A stretch of 64,000 nucleotides of DNA from Hyphomicrobium sp. MC1. Its GTDB lineage: Bacteria; Pseudomonadota; Alphaproteobacteria; Rhizobiales; Hyphomicrobiaceae. Each line of letters opens with the position of its first letter. Within the stretch, counting starts at the first letter, position 1. The notes below the pieces were generated by a model. That model was not told the DNA's origin, made no database searches, and saw only the letters and a list, made by a program, of their open reading frames with translations. The translations under genes were made by a program, and so were the position numbers. Below, in pieces: positions 1 to 8,472 of the stretch. Location of the stretch: positions 248,001 through 312,000 of the forward strand of contig NC_015717.1 of NCBI RefSeq assembly GCF_000253295.1, in the 5' to 3' direction.

Positions 1-353
1 CATCCGCGCATGGTTGAAGGGCAGATTTGTGGTGGCGTCGTTCATGGCATTAGCAGCGCATTGTATGAGTGGATGCGTTATGATTGCGACGGACAGCCTC
101 TGACCTGCACCTATGCTGACTATCTGTTGTGTACCGCCGACGTTGCGCCACGTATCGAAATTCATCATATGGAATCGCCGACTTCTCTGAACCCGCTCGG
201 CATAAAGGGGGCAGGAGAAAGTGGTACGATTGCTGCTCCCGCTGTGATCGCATCGGCGATCGAAGACGCGTTACGGCCGTTCTGCGTTACATACGCGACC
301 TGCCCATCACGACGACACGGCTGCACGACCTTTTGCATGGTGGGGCAGCATGA
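1..353 (+). pseudogene. Molybdenum hydroxylase large subunit (CoxL/XdhB-like), C-terminal fragment, frameshifted
   Basis: This is the C-terminal end of the molybdopterin-binding subunit of a xanthine dehydrogenase/CO dehydrogenase-type hydroxylase; the rest lies before the window. Frame 1 shows typical sequence, including VEGQICGGVVHGI and the GAGESGT motif that carries the catalytic Glu of the family. After IEDALRPF (about position 282) frame 1 becomes nonsense and runs to 387. The expected ending, IRDLPITTTRLHDLLHGGAA, lies in frame 3 and stops at 351-353, giving an ATGA overlap with the next gene. A single missing base near 283-290 explains this. It may be a true mutation or a read error. 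Substrate is unknown; relatives hydroxylate N-heterocycles, purines, aldehydes or CO. Confidence 0.85.
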
Positions 354-1225
354 AGGCGTCGCAATTTGTATATCACGCGCCGCGTGAGCGCGTGGAACTT
401 TTGAAGCTGCTCAACGAACTTGAGGATGCTCGAGTTATCGCCGGCGGCCAGTCGTTGATGCCGATGATGAACCTGCGTCTTGCTGCGCCAAGCAATCTGA
501 TTGACTTGAACAGCGTCGCCGATCTCAGCGGAATCTCGATCGAAGGAGACAGGCTCGTTATCGGCGCGATGACACGCCAGCGCAGTGCAGAACGGTCCCC
601 TCTCGTCTCGCAATACTGTCCGTTGCTGGTGGAGGCGCTCAAGCATGTTGGCTTTCAACAAACGCGCAATCGCGGCACTGTGGGCGGAAGTGTCGCGCAC
701 ATGGATCCAACGGCCGAGATCGTTGTCGCATGTTATGCACTTGGGGCCGATGTCGTGCTGGAAAGCGTCCGGGGGGAGCGCCGCTGCGCGATAGCGGATT
801 TCCCTACGGGGTATCTGACAACTCAGATCGAACCTGATGAAGTTCTCGTGCGGATCGAGATACCTCTCTGGGCGCCGGGACATGGTGCCGCTTTCCAAGA
901 AGTGACAAGACGCGGTGAGAGCTTTTCCGTGGTTTCTGTTGCGGCGCTGGTGGATGTCACTCCCGACGGATTCATTACACGCACGGCTCTTGCAGTTGGC
1001 GGTTTAGGGGCAACCCCTATTTGTCTGGATGAGATGCATGCCCTTGTCGGCCAGCATGCCAGCGTCGCTTCGATAGAGAGTTTATCGATGATTGCTGCAG
1101 CGCTGCCGGCTGAAGGCGATATGGTCGTCTCTTCCAAATACAAGCAGTATCTCGCAGGCGTGCTTACGAGACGCGTGATACGGAGCGCGATATCCAGGGC
1201 TTGGGGGCGCGATCTCCATGGTTGA
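350..1225 (+). CDS. Molybdenum hydroxylase FAD-binding medium subunit (CoxM/XdhC-like)
   Basis: FAD subunit of the three-part molybdenum hydroxylase; it passes electrons from the iron-sulphur subunit to the acceptor. The 291 residues match the usual CoxM length. Visible motifs are the FAD-binding AGGQSLMPMMNLR near residue 30 and TVGGSVAHMDPTAE near residue 110, both typical of the PCMH-type flavin domain. The start overlaps the large-subunit stop (ATGA), and its 3' end overlaps the small subunit by 8 bases, so the three are one translationally coupled L-M-S operon. Family assignment is sure; the substrate cannot be read from the sequence. Confidence 0.93.
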   Translation: MKASQFVYHAPRERVELLKLLNELEDARVIAGGQSLMPMMNLRLAAPSNLIDLNSVADLSGISIEGDRLVIGAMTRQRSAERSPLVSQYCPLLVEALKHVGFQQTRNRGTVGGSVAHMDPTAEIVVACYALGADVVLESVRGERRCAIADFPTGYLTTQIEPDEVLVRIEIPLWAPGHGAAFQEVTRRGESFSVVSVAALVDVTPDGFITRTALAVGGLGATPICLDEMHALVGQHASVASIESLSMIAAALPAEGDMVVSSKYKQYLAGVLTRRVIRSAISRAWGRDLHG

Positions 1226-1718
1226 CCATCTCGATGTCGTTGTCACCGTCAACGGCAAAGTCCACCGGACCAAGGTTGAGCCACGGCTCAATTTGGCAGA
1301 TTTTCTGCGTCATAAGCTGAATCTCACGGGAACACATGTCGGCTGCGAGCACGGAGTGTGCGGGGCTTGCACCGTTTTGGTCGATGGAGCCTCCGTACGT
1401 TCGTGCTTGATGCTGGCAGTGCAGGCATCGGGTTCGGAGATACGCACGATTGAGGGGCTGGCCTCTGCCGACGGCACGCTTGATCCGCTTCAGGCTGCAT
1501 TGTCCGAGCATTTTGGGTTGCAGTGCGGCTATTGCACGCCGGGCATTTTGATGACCCTGGTCGAACTGCGCCAGGAGCTCGCAGGGCAAACGATCAGCGA
1601 AGAAGAAGTGCGCCACAAGCTTTCTGGAAACCTGTGCCGCTGCACGGGCTATCAGGGAATAGTAGACGCTGCGCTTGCCGGGTTGAACGGCCCTGACGCC
1701 CTTAAGAGCGAACAATGA
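1218..1718 (+). CDS. Molybdenum hydroxylase [2Fe-2S] small subunit (CoxS-like)
   Basis: Electron-transfer subunit with two [2Fe-2S] clusters. The plant-ferredoxin-like cluster is bound by CEHGVCGAC plus a later Cys (SCL) in the N-terminal half; the second cluster is bound by CGYCTPG and LCRCTGYQ in the C-terminal half. Length of 166 residues is normal. It overlaps the medium subunit by 8 bases and the next gene by 4 (ATGA), so the transporter genes that follow are likely co-transcribed with the hydroxylase. That linkage suggests that the imported compound is the hydroxylase substrate (inference). Confidence 0.95.
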   Translation: MVDHLDVVVTVNGKVHRTKVEPRLNLADFLRHKLNLTGTHVGCEHGVCGACTVLVDGASVRSCLMLAVQASGSEIRTIEGLASADGTLDPLQAALSEHFGLQCGYCTPGILMTLVELRQELAGQTISEEEVRHKLSGNLCRCTGYQGIVDAALAGLNGPDALKSEQ

Positions 1719-2638
1719 AGATTGCAGTACCAGACTTGGTATCTAATTCCTACTTTCCGGTTCTTGCAGCTGTGGAGTTGGGTTGCTTTCGCGCCGAAGG
1801 AATCGATGCTGAAATCGAGGTAATCTTTCCGCCGAACCGTACCTATCAGGCACTTCGCGAAGGCGCTGTCGATCTCGTAGCGGGGTCTGCCCACGCCGCC
1901 GTTAGCGCGTTTCCAGATTGGGAAGGTGTGCGCCTCCTCTGTGCGCAATCAAGTTCGATGTACTGGTTCCTCGTGATGCATAACGATTTCGCCGCTAAAC
2001 GCGGTGACTTATCCGTCATCAAGGGCCGTCGGATCGGCGCTGCGCCATGGGTTGAGATGGGATTGCGCGGCATCCTTGAAGTGGCAGGATACGATGCGGA
2101 ACGGGATGGCATAACGGTCGGGCCGGTTCCGAAATCGTCCGAAGCAGGATTGAATTTCGGGCTGTCGGCTTTTCGTGCGCTTGAAAGCCGTCAGGTTGAT
2201 GGCTTCTGGGCGAACGGATTGGCAGCCGAGCTGTCAGAGCAGCACGGTGTCGGGACTATCGTGCTTGACGCGCGACGCGGCGATGGCCCGGCGGGAAGTA
2301 CGGAGTTCACCTTCGCGGGCGTAGCAGCGACGAGCCGCACGATCGGTGCCAATCCAGATCTCGGCGGGGCCGTTACGCGTGCGATCCGGCGCGCGCACGC
2401 GTTGCTTAAAGAGGATGTCAGTCGCGCGGCTGCAGTGGGCTCGAAGCTCTTTCCGGCCGAAGAAGCTGCCCTGATCGGCACTTTGGTTGCGCGCGATCTG
2501 CCCTGGTACGACACGACGATCACCCCCCACCAATTTGCTGCCATGAATGAGTTTCTCCGCAGGCAGGCGGCGATTGCAAATATCGCACGCTTTGAAGACG
2601 TCGTCATTGTCGAAGACCGACGGGGAGACGTTCAGTGA
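1715..2638 (+). CDS. NMT1/THI5-type substrate-binding protein lacking a signal peptide
   Basis: Belongs to the SsuA/TauA/THI5 periplasmic-binding-protein fold: it opens with the first beta strand (MKIAVPDLVSNSYFPVLAA) and continues with ELGCFRAEGID, as in mature nitrate/taurine/thiamine-precursor binding proteins. There is no hydrophobic leader, and the start is fixed by the ATGA overlap with the [2Fe-2S] gene, so the protein is predicted to stay in the cytoplasm. It is coupled by ATGA to the permease. A second binding protein with a proper leader follows two genes on, so this one may be a cytosolic sensor or binding partner instead of the transport receptor (inference). Confidence 0.75.
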   Translation: MKIAVPDLVSNSYFPVLAAVELGCFRAEGIDAEIEVIFPPNRTYQALREGAVDLVAGSAHAAVSAFPDWEGVRLLCAQSSSMYWFLVMHNDFAAKRGDLSVIKGRRIGAAPWVEMGLRGILEVAGYDAERDGITVGPVPKSSEAGLNFGLSAFRALESRQVDGFWANGLAAELSEQHGVGTIVLDARRGDGPAGSTEFTFAGVAATSRTIGANPDLGGAVTRAIRRAHALLKEDVSRAAAVGSKLFPAEEAALIGTLVARDLPWYDTTITPHQFAAMNEFLRRQAAIANIARFEDVVIVEDRRGDVQ

Positions 2639-3432
2639 CGGATAACACGAGAGCCTACACGTCAGGTGAGAACCCTGCATCCGGGAGGGCGAAACTTCGG
2701 CTCTGGACCGACCGCGCGACGCTCTTCATCTTGGGAATATTGGCCTGGCAGGCGCTGTCTTCGTTTTTTCTGAATCCGTTTTGGGTATCAAGTCCCGAGC
2801 TAGTGGCCATACGTCTGAAGGATATCACGCTCAGCGGCGAGATCTTTCGGCATGCCAGCGCTACCGTCCTTCAGGCCGTCCTCGGTCTTCTTCTCGGCGC
2901 GGTCGTTGGTTCGCTGCTCGGCCTGTTTCTTTATCTTCGCCCACGGCTCGCGGCGGCGGCTGATCCCTACATCATGGGCTTCTACAGTATGCCGCGCATC
3001 GCGCTCGGACCGCTGTTCGTCCTCTACTTCGGAATCGGAATGACATCGAAAGTCATGATGGCTTTCTCATTCGTTGTTTTCATTTTTCTGCTGAATGTCA
3101 TGCAAGGTCTGCAGGCTGTCGACAAGGACCACATCGACATGCTCCGTTCCATGCGTGCGACTCCGCTTTATATCGCTCGCCGTGTCCAGATTCCTTCGAT
3201 GCTTCCCTGGCTGTTCAGCGCCGCGCGAATAAGCGTCGGCCTGGCCCTCATCGGCTCTGTGTTGGGAGAGTTGCTCGGAGCCAATCGCGGTCTCGGCTGG
3301 TACGTCGAGAACGCCGCGGGCCGTCTCGATACGACCGGACTTTTTGCCGGACTGGCAGCGCTGATGATCGTCGCAGTCATTCTCAACTACATCGTCAACC
3401 TGCTCGAACGCGTTATGGTCCGGGCTCGATGA
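2635..3432 (+). CDS. ABC transporter permease, NitT/TauT (SsuC-like) family
   Basis: Inner-membrane permease of an aromatic/sulfonate/nitrate-type importer. The 265 residues have a first hydrophobic segment near 30-50 and a C-terminal block of five to six segments; the EAA-type loop falls around residues 175-200 (MRATPLYIARRVQIPSMLPWLFSAAR). It overlaps its neighbours on both sides by ATGA, within one coupled operon of hydroxylase, binding proteins, permease and ATPase. It should pair with the ATPase at 4430. Substrate is not deducible. Confidence 0.93.
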   Translation: MTDNTRAYTSGENPASGRAKLRLWTDRATLFILGILAWQALSSFFLNPFWVSSPELVAIRLKDITLSGEIFRHASATVLQAVLGLLLGAVVGSLLGLFLYLRPRLAAAADPYIMGFYSMPRIALGPLFVLYFGIGMTSKVMMAFSFVVFIFLLNVMQGLQAVDKDHIDMLRSMRATPLYIARRVQIPSMLPWLFSAARISVGLALIGSVLGELLGANRGLGWYVENAAGRLDTTGLFAGLAALMIVAVILNYIVNLLERVMVRAR

Positions 3433-3476
3433 CGAGCTCATTCCTTTTATTCGAAGCAAGAAGGGGAAGTCACGGA

Positions 3477-4433
3477 ATGATGAAGTATCTGATGGCTGCT
3501 TTAGGGATGCTCATGGCATTCTCGCCTGCACCAAGTTATGCGGAAAAGGTCAAGATTGTCGCCGGTCTGGCTGCGATCGATCAGGCTCTTGCGCCACTCT
3601 ATGCTGCGCAATCGAAGGGCTATTTCGATCAGGCGAACCTCTCGGTGGACATTGTCGATTTCAAGGGTGGAGCCCCGGCTGTGAATGCCTTGGTCGGAGG
3701 AAGCATTCAGCTGTGCATTTGCGCTGCGGATCACGTCATTCGCCTGACCAATAAAGGCATGCCGACAACGATCCTTGCCGGACTCGATGGATTTCATTCG
3801 TACGCGCTAATGGCCCTGGCTTCATCGCCTTACAAAGACCTCGCCAGTCTGAAAGGGAAGCGCATCGCCATCACGTCGCCGGGCAGTCTGACAGACAACA
3901 CCCTTCGTTACATGATTAAGAAACTCGGGATGAATCCCGACACCGACTACGAGATCATTGCCACGGGTGGCGGAGCTGCCATGCAGGCTGCCATCGATAC
4001 CAAACAGGTCGAGGCGGGAATGTTGATCAATACCGACGTTCTCCGAATGATGAACGACACGCCAGGTAAATATAAAGCCGTCCATGATTTCCGTAAGATG
4101 CCCTATGCCTCGTTCGACGTTCTCGCGCTGAAATCTTGGGTCGCGAGCAATCCGGCGGAAGCGAAAGCCCTGGCGATGAGCATTTCCAAGGCGATTCACG
4201 ATCTTCGTACCGATCCGGAGTTCGCCAAACAGACCATCGCGAAAATCTTTCCGAACTTCAGCCCGGCCCTTGTGGCTATCGTTGCCAAAAGCATGACCGA
4301 ACGTTTGCCTGAGGGTGGCGTAGTCAGCAAGGACTCGTTCGAAAATATGAGCAACATCTCGCTGTCGGAAAGCAAATCGATGAAGCCGGTGCCCTTTTCT
4401 GAAGGCTTTGATCCGTCTTTGCTGAAACCATGA
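3477..4433 (+). CDS. ABC transporter periplasmic substrate-binding protein, NitT/TauT family
   Basis: Exported binding protein of the importer. The start at 3477 (MMKYLMAALGMLMAFSPAPSYA) gives a clean signal peptide with AxA-type cleavage and has AGGGGAAG upstream; an earlier in-frame ATG at 3429 overlaps the permease stop but adds a charged extension before the leader. The mature part has the SsuA/THI5 fold (VKIVAGLAAIDQALAPLYAAQSKGYF; later LKGKRIAITSPGS). About 318 residues, normal for the family. It is followed with a 4-base overlap by the ATPase. Confidence 0.92.
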   Translation: MMKYLMAALGMLMAFSPAPSYAEKVKIVAGLAAIDQALAPLYAAQSKGYFDQANLSVDIVDFKGGAPAVNALVGGSIQLCICAADHVIRLTNKGMPTTILAGLDGFHSYALMALASSPYKDLASLKGKRIAITSPGSLTDNTLRYMIKKLGMNPDTDYEIIATGGGAAMQAAIDTKQVEAGMLINTDVLRMMNDTPGKYKAVHDFRKMPYASFDVLALKSWVASNPAEAKALAMSISKAIHDLRTDPEFAKQTIAKIFPNFSPALVAIVAKSMTERLPEGGVVSKDSFENMSNISLSESKSMKPVPFSEGFDPSLLKP

Positions 4434-5266
4434 CCATAATCGATATTCACAGAACGAGAGCTAGGGCAGTCTCCGTGAACTCCAATACGTCTTCGGTTCG
4501 AGCGCGTATTCAGATGAAGGGCGCGTCCAAAGCGTACCCACGTCCGGGAGGCGCGCCCAATCTCGTTCTCGACAATATCAACTTCACGGTGGACGATGGC
4601 GAGTTTCTCGCCATCGTCGGGCCGAGCGGCTGCGGAAAATCCACTGTCTTGCGGCTGATTTCAGGCTTGTCGCCAGCGACGGGTGGGCGCGTTCTCGTCA
4701 GCGGCGAGGAAGTGACGGAGCCACCCGCTGATATTGGCTTCATGTTTCAACGCGACACCCTTTTGCCCTGGGCGACCGTATCGCAAAACATTCGGATAGC
4801 GCTGGAGTTGAATGGCACCCCAACTTCCGCGCAAGATGCTCGCATCCAGGAATTGCTCGCACTTCTTGGACTCAAAAAACACGGCGATTATTTGCCGAGT
4901 GCGATTTCCGGCGGGATGCGCCAGCGCGCGGCACTTGGTCGACTGCTGGCTTATGCGCCAAAGATTTATCTGATGGACGAACCTTTTGGCGCGCTCGACG
5001 CAATGACCAAGATGATGCTGGGACGCGAGCTGTTGCGGGTATGGAGTCAAGACCAGAAATCAGTGGTCTTCGTCACGCACGACATTGAAGAGGCGGTTGG
5101 CTTGTCTGATCGCGTGATCGTCATGGAAGGGCCTCCAGGCCGGATCAAAAGCGAATACAAGGTGCACCTGCCGCGTCCGCGCGATTTTAGAGAAGTGCGT
5201 TTGCTGCCCGAGTTTCGCGATTTGTGCGAGCGCATCTGGTGGGACATCGGACATCACGACGGCTGA
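4430..5266 (+). CDS. ABC transporter ATP-binding protein, NitT/TauT (SsuB/TauB-like)
   Basis: ATPase of the importer. Walker A is GPSGCGKST near residue 64, the Q-loop follows at FMFQRD, the signature is ISGGMRQR, Walker B is KIYLMDEPFGALD, and the switch His lies in VFVTHDIEEA. The 278 residues include about 30 extra N-terminal residues before the domain proper. Start at 4430 is taken from the ATGA overlap; a later start is possible. Last gene of the operon that begins with the molybdenum hydroxylase; about 170 bases without a gene follow before the convergent aldehyde dehydrogenase. Confidence 0.94.
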   Translation: MTIIDIHRTRARAVSVNSNTSSVRARIQMKGASKAYPRPGGAPNLVLDNINFTVDDGEFLAIVGPSGCGKSTVLRLISGLSPATGGRVLVSGEEVTEPPADIGFMFQRDTLLPWATVSQNIRIALELNGTPTSAQDARIQELLALLGLKKHGDYLPSAISGGMRQRAALGRLLAYAPKIYLMDEPFGALDAMTKMMLGRELLRVWSQDQKSVVFVTHDIEEAVGLSDRVIVMEGPPGRIKSEYKVHLPRPRDFREVRLLPEFRDLCERIWWDIGHHDG

Positions 5267-5438
5267 CGTTTCCCGCTTTTAGAATCTTCGCCTTAAGGCT
5301 CCATAAGATTTCTGGCGGGTTGGGCACTGGCCCGATTTTGGTTGACAGGAGCTTCTTGGACTTCGCCTGACTGTTGAGAGACCAAAGTCTTTGGTCTACC
5401 AAATCCGACTTCCGTATTTCGTTCAGGTAAGATTGAAA

Positions 5439-6857
5439 TCAACCGATGATGGCCTTCACTTCCAAAAATGCTTCCAGACCGAAAACACCCGCTTCTCGTC
5501 CATTGCCTGATTGTTTGTAGCCTCCAAAAGGTGCAGTCGCGTTGCTCGGCGCGCCGTTCACAAAAATACGGCCGGCTTTGAGTTTTTCTCCGACGCGCTT
5601 GGCATTCTCAACACTGCTAGAAAAGACATATCCGGCAAGTCCGAAAGACGTATTGTTCGCAATTTGGATCGCATCTTCTTCATCGTGATAGGACAGGATG
5701 CTTAGCACAGGTCCGAAGATTTCTTCGGCGGCGATTTTCATCTTCGGCGTTACATTCTTGAAGATGGTCGGCTGCACGAAATAGCCTCTGTCTATTCCGC
5801 TGCTGAATCCTGGTCCCCCGCAGACGAGCCTCGCCCCTTCTGCGAGTCCGGCTCCGATCATCGAGTTGACCTTCAGAAATTGGGCACGATTTGCAAGGGG
5901 TCCAAGCGTGGTGGTCGGATCAAAAGGATCTCCGATTTTGAACGCCTCCGCGGTTCTCTTCGCAATCTCCGCGGCGCGTTCGACTTGGTCAGCATGGATT
6001 AGGAGCCGGGTGGGCGCGATGCAGCTTTGGCCGCAATTAATGAAAGCCCGTCTGACCGCATCCGGAATCGCAGTTTTTAAGTCGGCATCGGGCAGTATGA
6101 TATTTGCGGATTTTCCGCCGAGCTCCTGGTGTACTGCCTTAACGGTCTCCGCTGCATCTCGCGCAATCGCGATACCAGTTTGGACAGATCCGGTAAACGA
6201 AACGAGGGCGATGTCGGGATGTGTTGCGATGGAGCGGCCAACTGTCGGGCCATCGCCATAGATCATATTGAAGACGCCAGGCGGCAGTCTGGCCGCATCG
6301 ATGATCTCAGCAAATATGCGCGCTGCAACGGGCGAATATTCGCTTGGCTTTAATACGATCGTGCACCCGGCCGCCAACGCCCCGCAAACTTTCGATGCGA
6401 TCAGTGCGACAGGCCAATTCCAGGCGGTTATCAGACCCACGACGCCGAACGGCTCTCTACGAACCACGTCATTGGCGATCTTGAATTCAAAAGGATATGA
6501 TTTGAGAACTTCGCGAGTCGCGAGGAAATGGTTGAGAGCCATTTCGACCTGCACGTTCATCGAGAATGAAATGGGTGATCCTATCTCGAGCGTAATCGCT
6601 TCTGCGAGATCCTTTTTGCGCGCTTCGTATGCCGAGATAATCTTGTCGAAATAGGTGAGGCGTAGTTCTCGTGATGATGTCTCATAAGCGGCCAACGCGC
6701 GTTTTGCCGCCGCCACAGCCGCATCCACGTCCTGCTGGCAACCGAGTACGACGCGTCCGAATTTTTCCGTCGTCGCGGGATTGATCAAATCCATGAAGCT
6801 GCGGGTCGCCGGCTTGATCCATTGACCATCTATATAGAAGCGAGAGCAGTCGATCAT
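5439..6857 (-). CDS. NAD(P)-dependent aldehyde dehydrogenase
   Basis: ALDH-superfamily enzyme oxidising an aldehyde to an acid. Of normal length (472 residues). Visible are the Rossmann region TAWNWPVALIASKVCGALAAGC, the general base Glu in ELGGKSANI, and the catalytic Cys (about residue 279) in NCGQSCIAPTR, with the C-terminal EEIFGPVLSI block. It lies on the opposite strand to the hydroxylase/transport operon and beside the GntR regulator. A role on a semialdehyde from ring opening in this cluster is plausible, for instance after the amidohydrolase at 18.1-19.3 kb, but that is inference. Confidence 0.93.
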   Translation of the reverse strand: MIDCSRFYIDGQWIKPATRSFMDLINPATTEKFGRVVLGCQQDVDAAVAAAKRALAAYETSSRELRLTYFDKIISAYEARKKDLAEAITLEIGSPISFSMNVQVEMALNHFLATREVLKSYPFEFKIANDVVRREPFGVVGLITAWNWPVALIASKVCGALAAGCTIVLKPSEYSPVAARIFAEIIDAARLPPGVFNMIYGDGPTVGRSIATHPDIALVSFTGSVQTGIAIARDAAETVKAVHQELGGKSANIILPDADLKTAIPDAVRRAFINCGQSCIAPTRLLIHADQVERAAEIAKRTAEAFKIGDPFDPTTTLGPLANRAQFLKVNSMIGAGLAEGARLVCGGPGFSSGIDRGYFVQPTIFKNVTPKMKIAAEEIFGPVLSILSYHDEEDAIQIANNTSFGLAGYVFSSSVENAKRVGEKLKAGRIFVNGAPSNATAPFGGYKQSGNGREAGVFGLEAFLEVKAIIG

Positions 6858-6972
6858 TTTGGTAGGGTCCTAGATACGGAATAAAGCTATGTTATATAGA
6901 TTTGTGTTGTATGTTTTTACGTAAGCATGCTCGCTGCGGCGTTTGCGGTACCAATGCGAGGCGATGGAAGTC

Positions 6973-7701
6973 CTAAGTCTTCTTGAGTGCTTTCTTGGGC
7001 TTCGGCCGAGGCGACTTGCTCTCTTCGCCGAAGAACGCCGCTTTTGCCGCGAGAGCGGCATTCACCACATGCCTAACGGCGGCTTGCCGTGCTTTATGTG
7101 GGCTACCATGCTCGATCTCCTCAAGGATGGCAGTCATTTCAGCGAGAGAGTGCCGTGACCGACCCGGCTGGGACATCGACCGCGCGCGCAGAAAATTAAT
7201 ACGAGCGTTCAGCCCAGCGAGGACTTCTCCTATGACTGGGTTGCCGCAAGATCGAATAATCGTTGCATAGAATTCTTTGGTGGACTCCAGCAGTTGTGTG
7301 ATGTCTTTCTTCGGAATAGCACGCTGGAAGTTTTGCAGTGATCGCCGCATCGCGTTGATGTTTTCAACTGTCGCCCGCGATGTAAAATTCGAGATAGCTT
7401 CAGCTTCAATGAGCGCTCGCAACTCATAGATGTTTTGAGCCTCACTCCAGCCGATTGCCGCGACCGCAGGTCCGCGATTCGGTGTTATCGTGACCAACTT
7501 TTCAGCGGCCAGTTGAGTCAAAGCTTCGCGCAGGGATGGGCGACTGACGCCCATCCGCTTTGCGAGAGTGGCTTCCACCAAGCGTTCTCCTGGTTTCAGG
7601 ATCCCTTTGAGGATTGCATTGCGAATAGTGTCAGCCGCCAATTGCCGAACCAGTGTCGGCGACTGAACGAGTTGCAAGCTGTCCGCCTCGACGTCGCTCA
7701 T
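6973..7701 (-). CDS. GntR family transcriptional regulator, FCD subfamily
   Basis: DNA-binding regulator. Residues about 15-80 form the GntR winged helix (TIRNAILKGILKPGERLVEATLAKRMGVSRPSLREAL), and residues about 90-215 the helical FCD effector domain that binds carboxylic acids in relatives. A lysine-rich tail (KSPRPKPKKALKKT) ends the protein. It is coupled by ATGA to the upstream gene, and the two are divergent from the DUF1185 gene. A perfect inverted repeat at 8422-8440 in that divergent region fits the FCD consensus TNGTNNNACNA and is its likely operator. Confidence 0.9.
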   Translation of the reverse strand: MSDVEADSLQLVQSPTLVRQLAADTIRNAILKGILKPGERLVEATLAKRMGVSRPSLREALTQLAAEKLVTITPNRGPAVAAIGWSEAQNIYELRALIEAEAISNFTSRATVENINAMRRSLQNFQRAIPKKDITQLLESTKEFYATIIRSCGNPVIGEVLAGLNARINFLRARSMSQPGRSRHSLAEMTAILEEIEHGSPHKARQAAVRHVVNAALAAKAAFFGEESKSPRPKPKKALKKT

Positions 7702-8360
7702 GCTTTGCCCTGAAACCTGTTTCCCAGTCGATCAAAAACCAGATAGTGACCTTTGAACCATGGCTCGGCTGCAAGCTTTGCCCGCCAAGGCGTCGCACGC
7801 GCCCGTGCCCTGGCATCCGATTCCAGCACGGCTCGATCTGATAAGTAGTGCAGTGCAAGCCTCGTGAAGCTGTTGGGTTCGCCATCGTAGATATCAAATC
7901 TGCGTACGCCGAGCCAACGCGGATCTTCCATCAGAATGGGAAGGTGATCTTCCTCGTTCCAAGCATCAAATTCGTCTTGACGATCCTTCGGAACCTCAAA
8001 AAAAACCGGATAGATCACCGGCGCGTCGATGAAATTATTCTGATTTGCGCGTTCAGATATCTGTGTGCCGAGATAACGCGTGAAGCCGCTTACGCTACCC
8101 AGCATCTCTTTCGTTAAAGGGGATGGATTGCCCTTGATGGCTTGGTAGGCGTCGCTTCGCAATACATCGGCATCCACCATTTCATAGATCGCGAGATAGT
8201 TCCGCTCGCTCCTCATCTGATACCGCTGCGCACTGACAAAACCTGCCGTCTCCATCCGGATAGGAATGTGATGCTCATTATACCAAGCGTTGAAACGATC
8301 CTCCATGTCAGCGGGCGGTGTCATTTCAGAAAAGAGGATCGTCGGCAATTTGGCGGACAT
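7698..8360 (-). CDS. Tandem ferredoxin-fold (EthD/dimeric alpha-beta barrel-like) protein
   Basis: 220 residues made of two similar halves, each with the pattern F..WYNEHHIPIRM (near 24-36) and FDAWNEEDHLPILM (near 129-142). This repeated 'W..EHxP' motif is what dimeric alpha-beta-barrel proteins of the EthD type show, so one chain may form the pseudo-dimer. No catalytic function can be named. First gene of a two-gene operon with the GntR regulator (ATGA overlap). The position suggests a small accessory enzyme or stabiliser of a reactive intermediate of the pathway (inference). Confidence 0.7.
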   Translation of the reverse strand: MSAKLPTILFSEMTPPADMEDRFNAWYNEHHIPIRMETAGFVSAQRYQMRSERNYLAIYEMVDADVLRSDAYQAIKGNPSPLTKEMLGSVSGFTRYLGTQISERANQNNFIDAPVIYPVFFEVPKDRQDEFDAWNEEDHLPILMEDPRWLGVRRFDIYDGEPNSFTRLALHYLSDRAVLESDARARARATPWRAKLAAEPWFKGHYLVFDRLGNRFQGKA

Positions 8361-8421
8361 AGCGCACTCCTAATAGTTCTTGACAGGCGGATGCCTTGAC
8401 TGGAAATTCCGCCGAACCGAC

Positions 8422-8440
8422 AAGATTGTCAAACAATCTT
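8422..8440. promoter_or_regulatory. Inverted repeat, likely operator of the GntR/FCD regulator
   Basis: AAGATTGTCAAACAATCTT is a perfect 8-base inverted repeat with a 3-base centre. Its core TTGTCAAACAA matches the FCD-GntR consensus TNGTNNNACNA exactly. It sits between the divergent starts at 8360 (minus strand) and 8473 (plus strand), 32 bases before the latter, so bound protein could control both directions. Confidence 0.6.
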
Positions 8441-8472
8441 TCAATCAGACGATCCAGAAGGAATCCAGAGAG

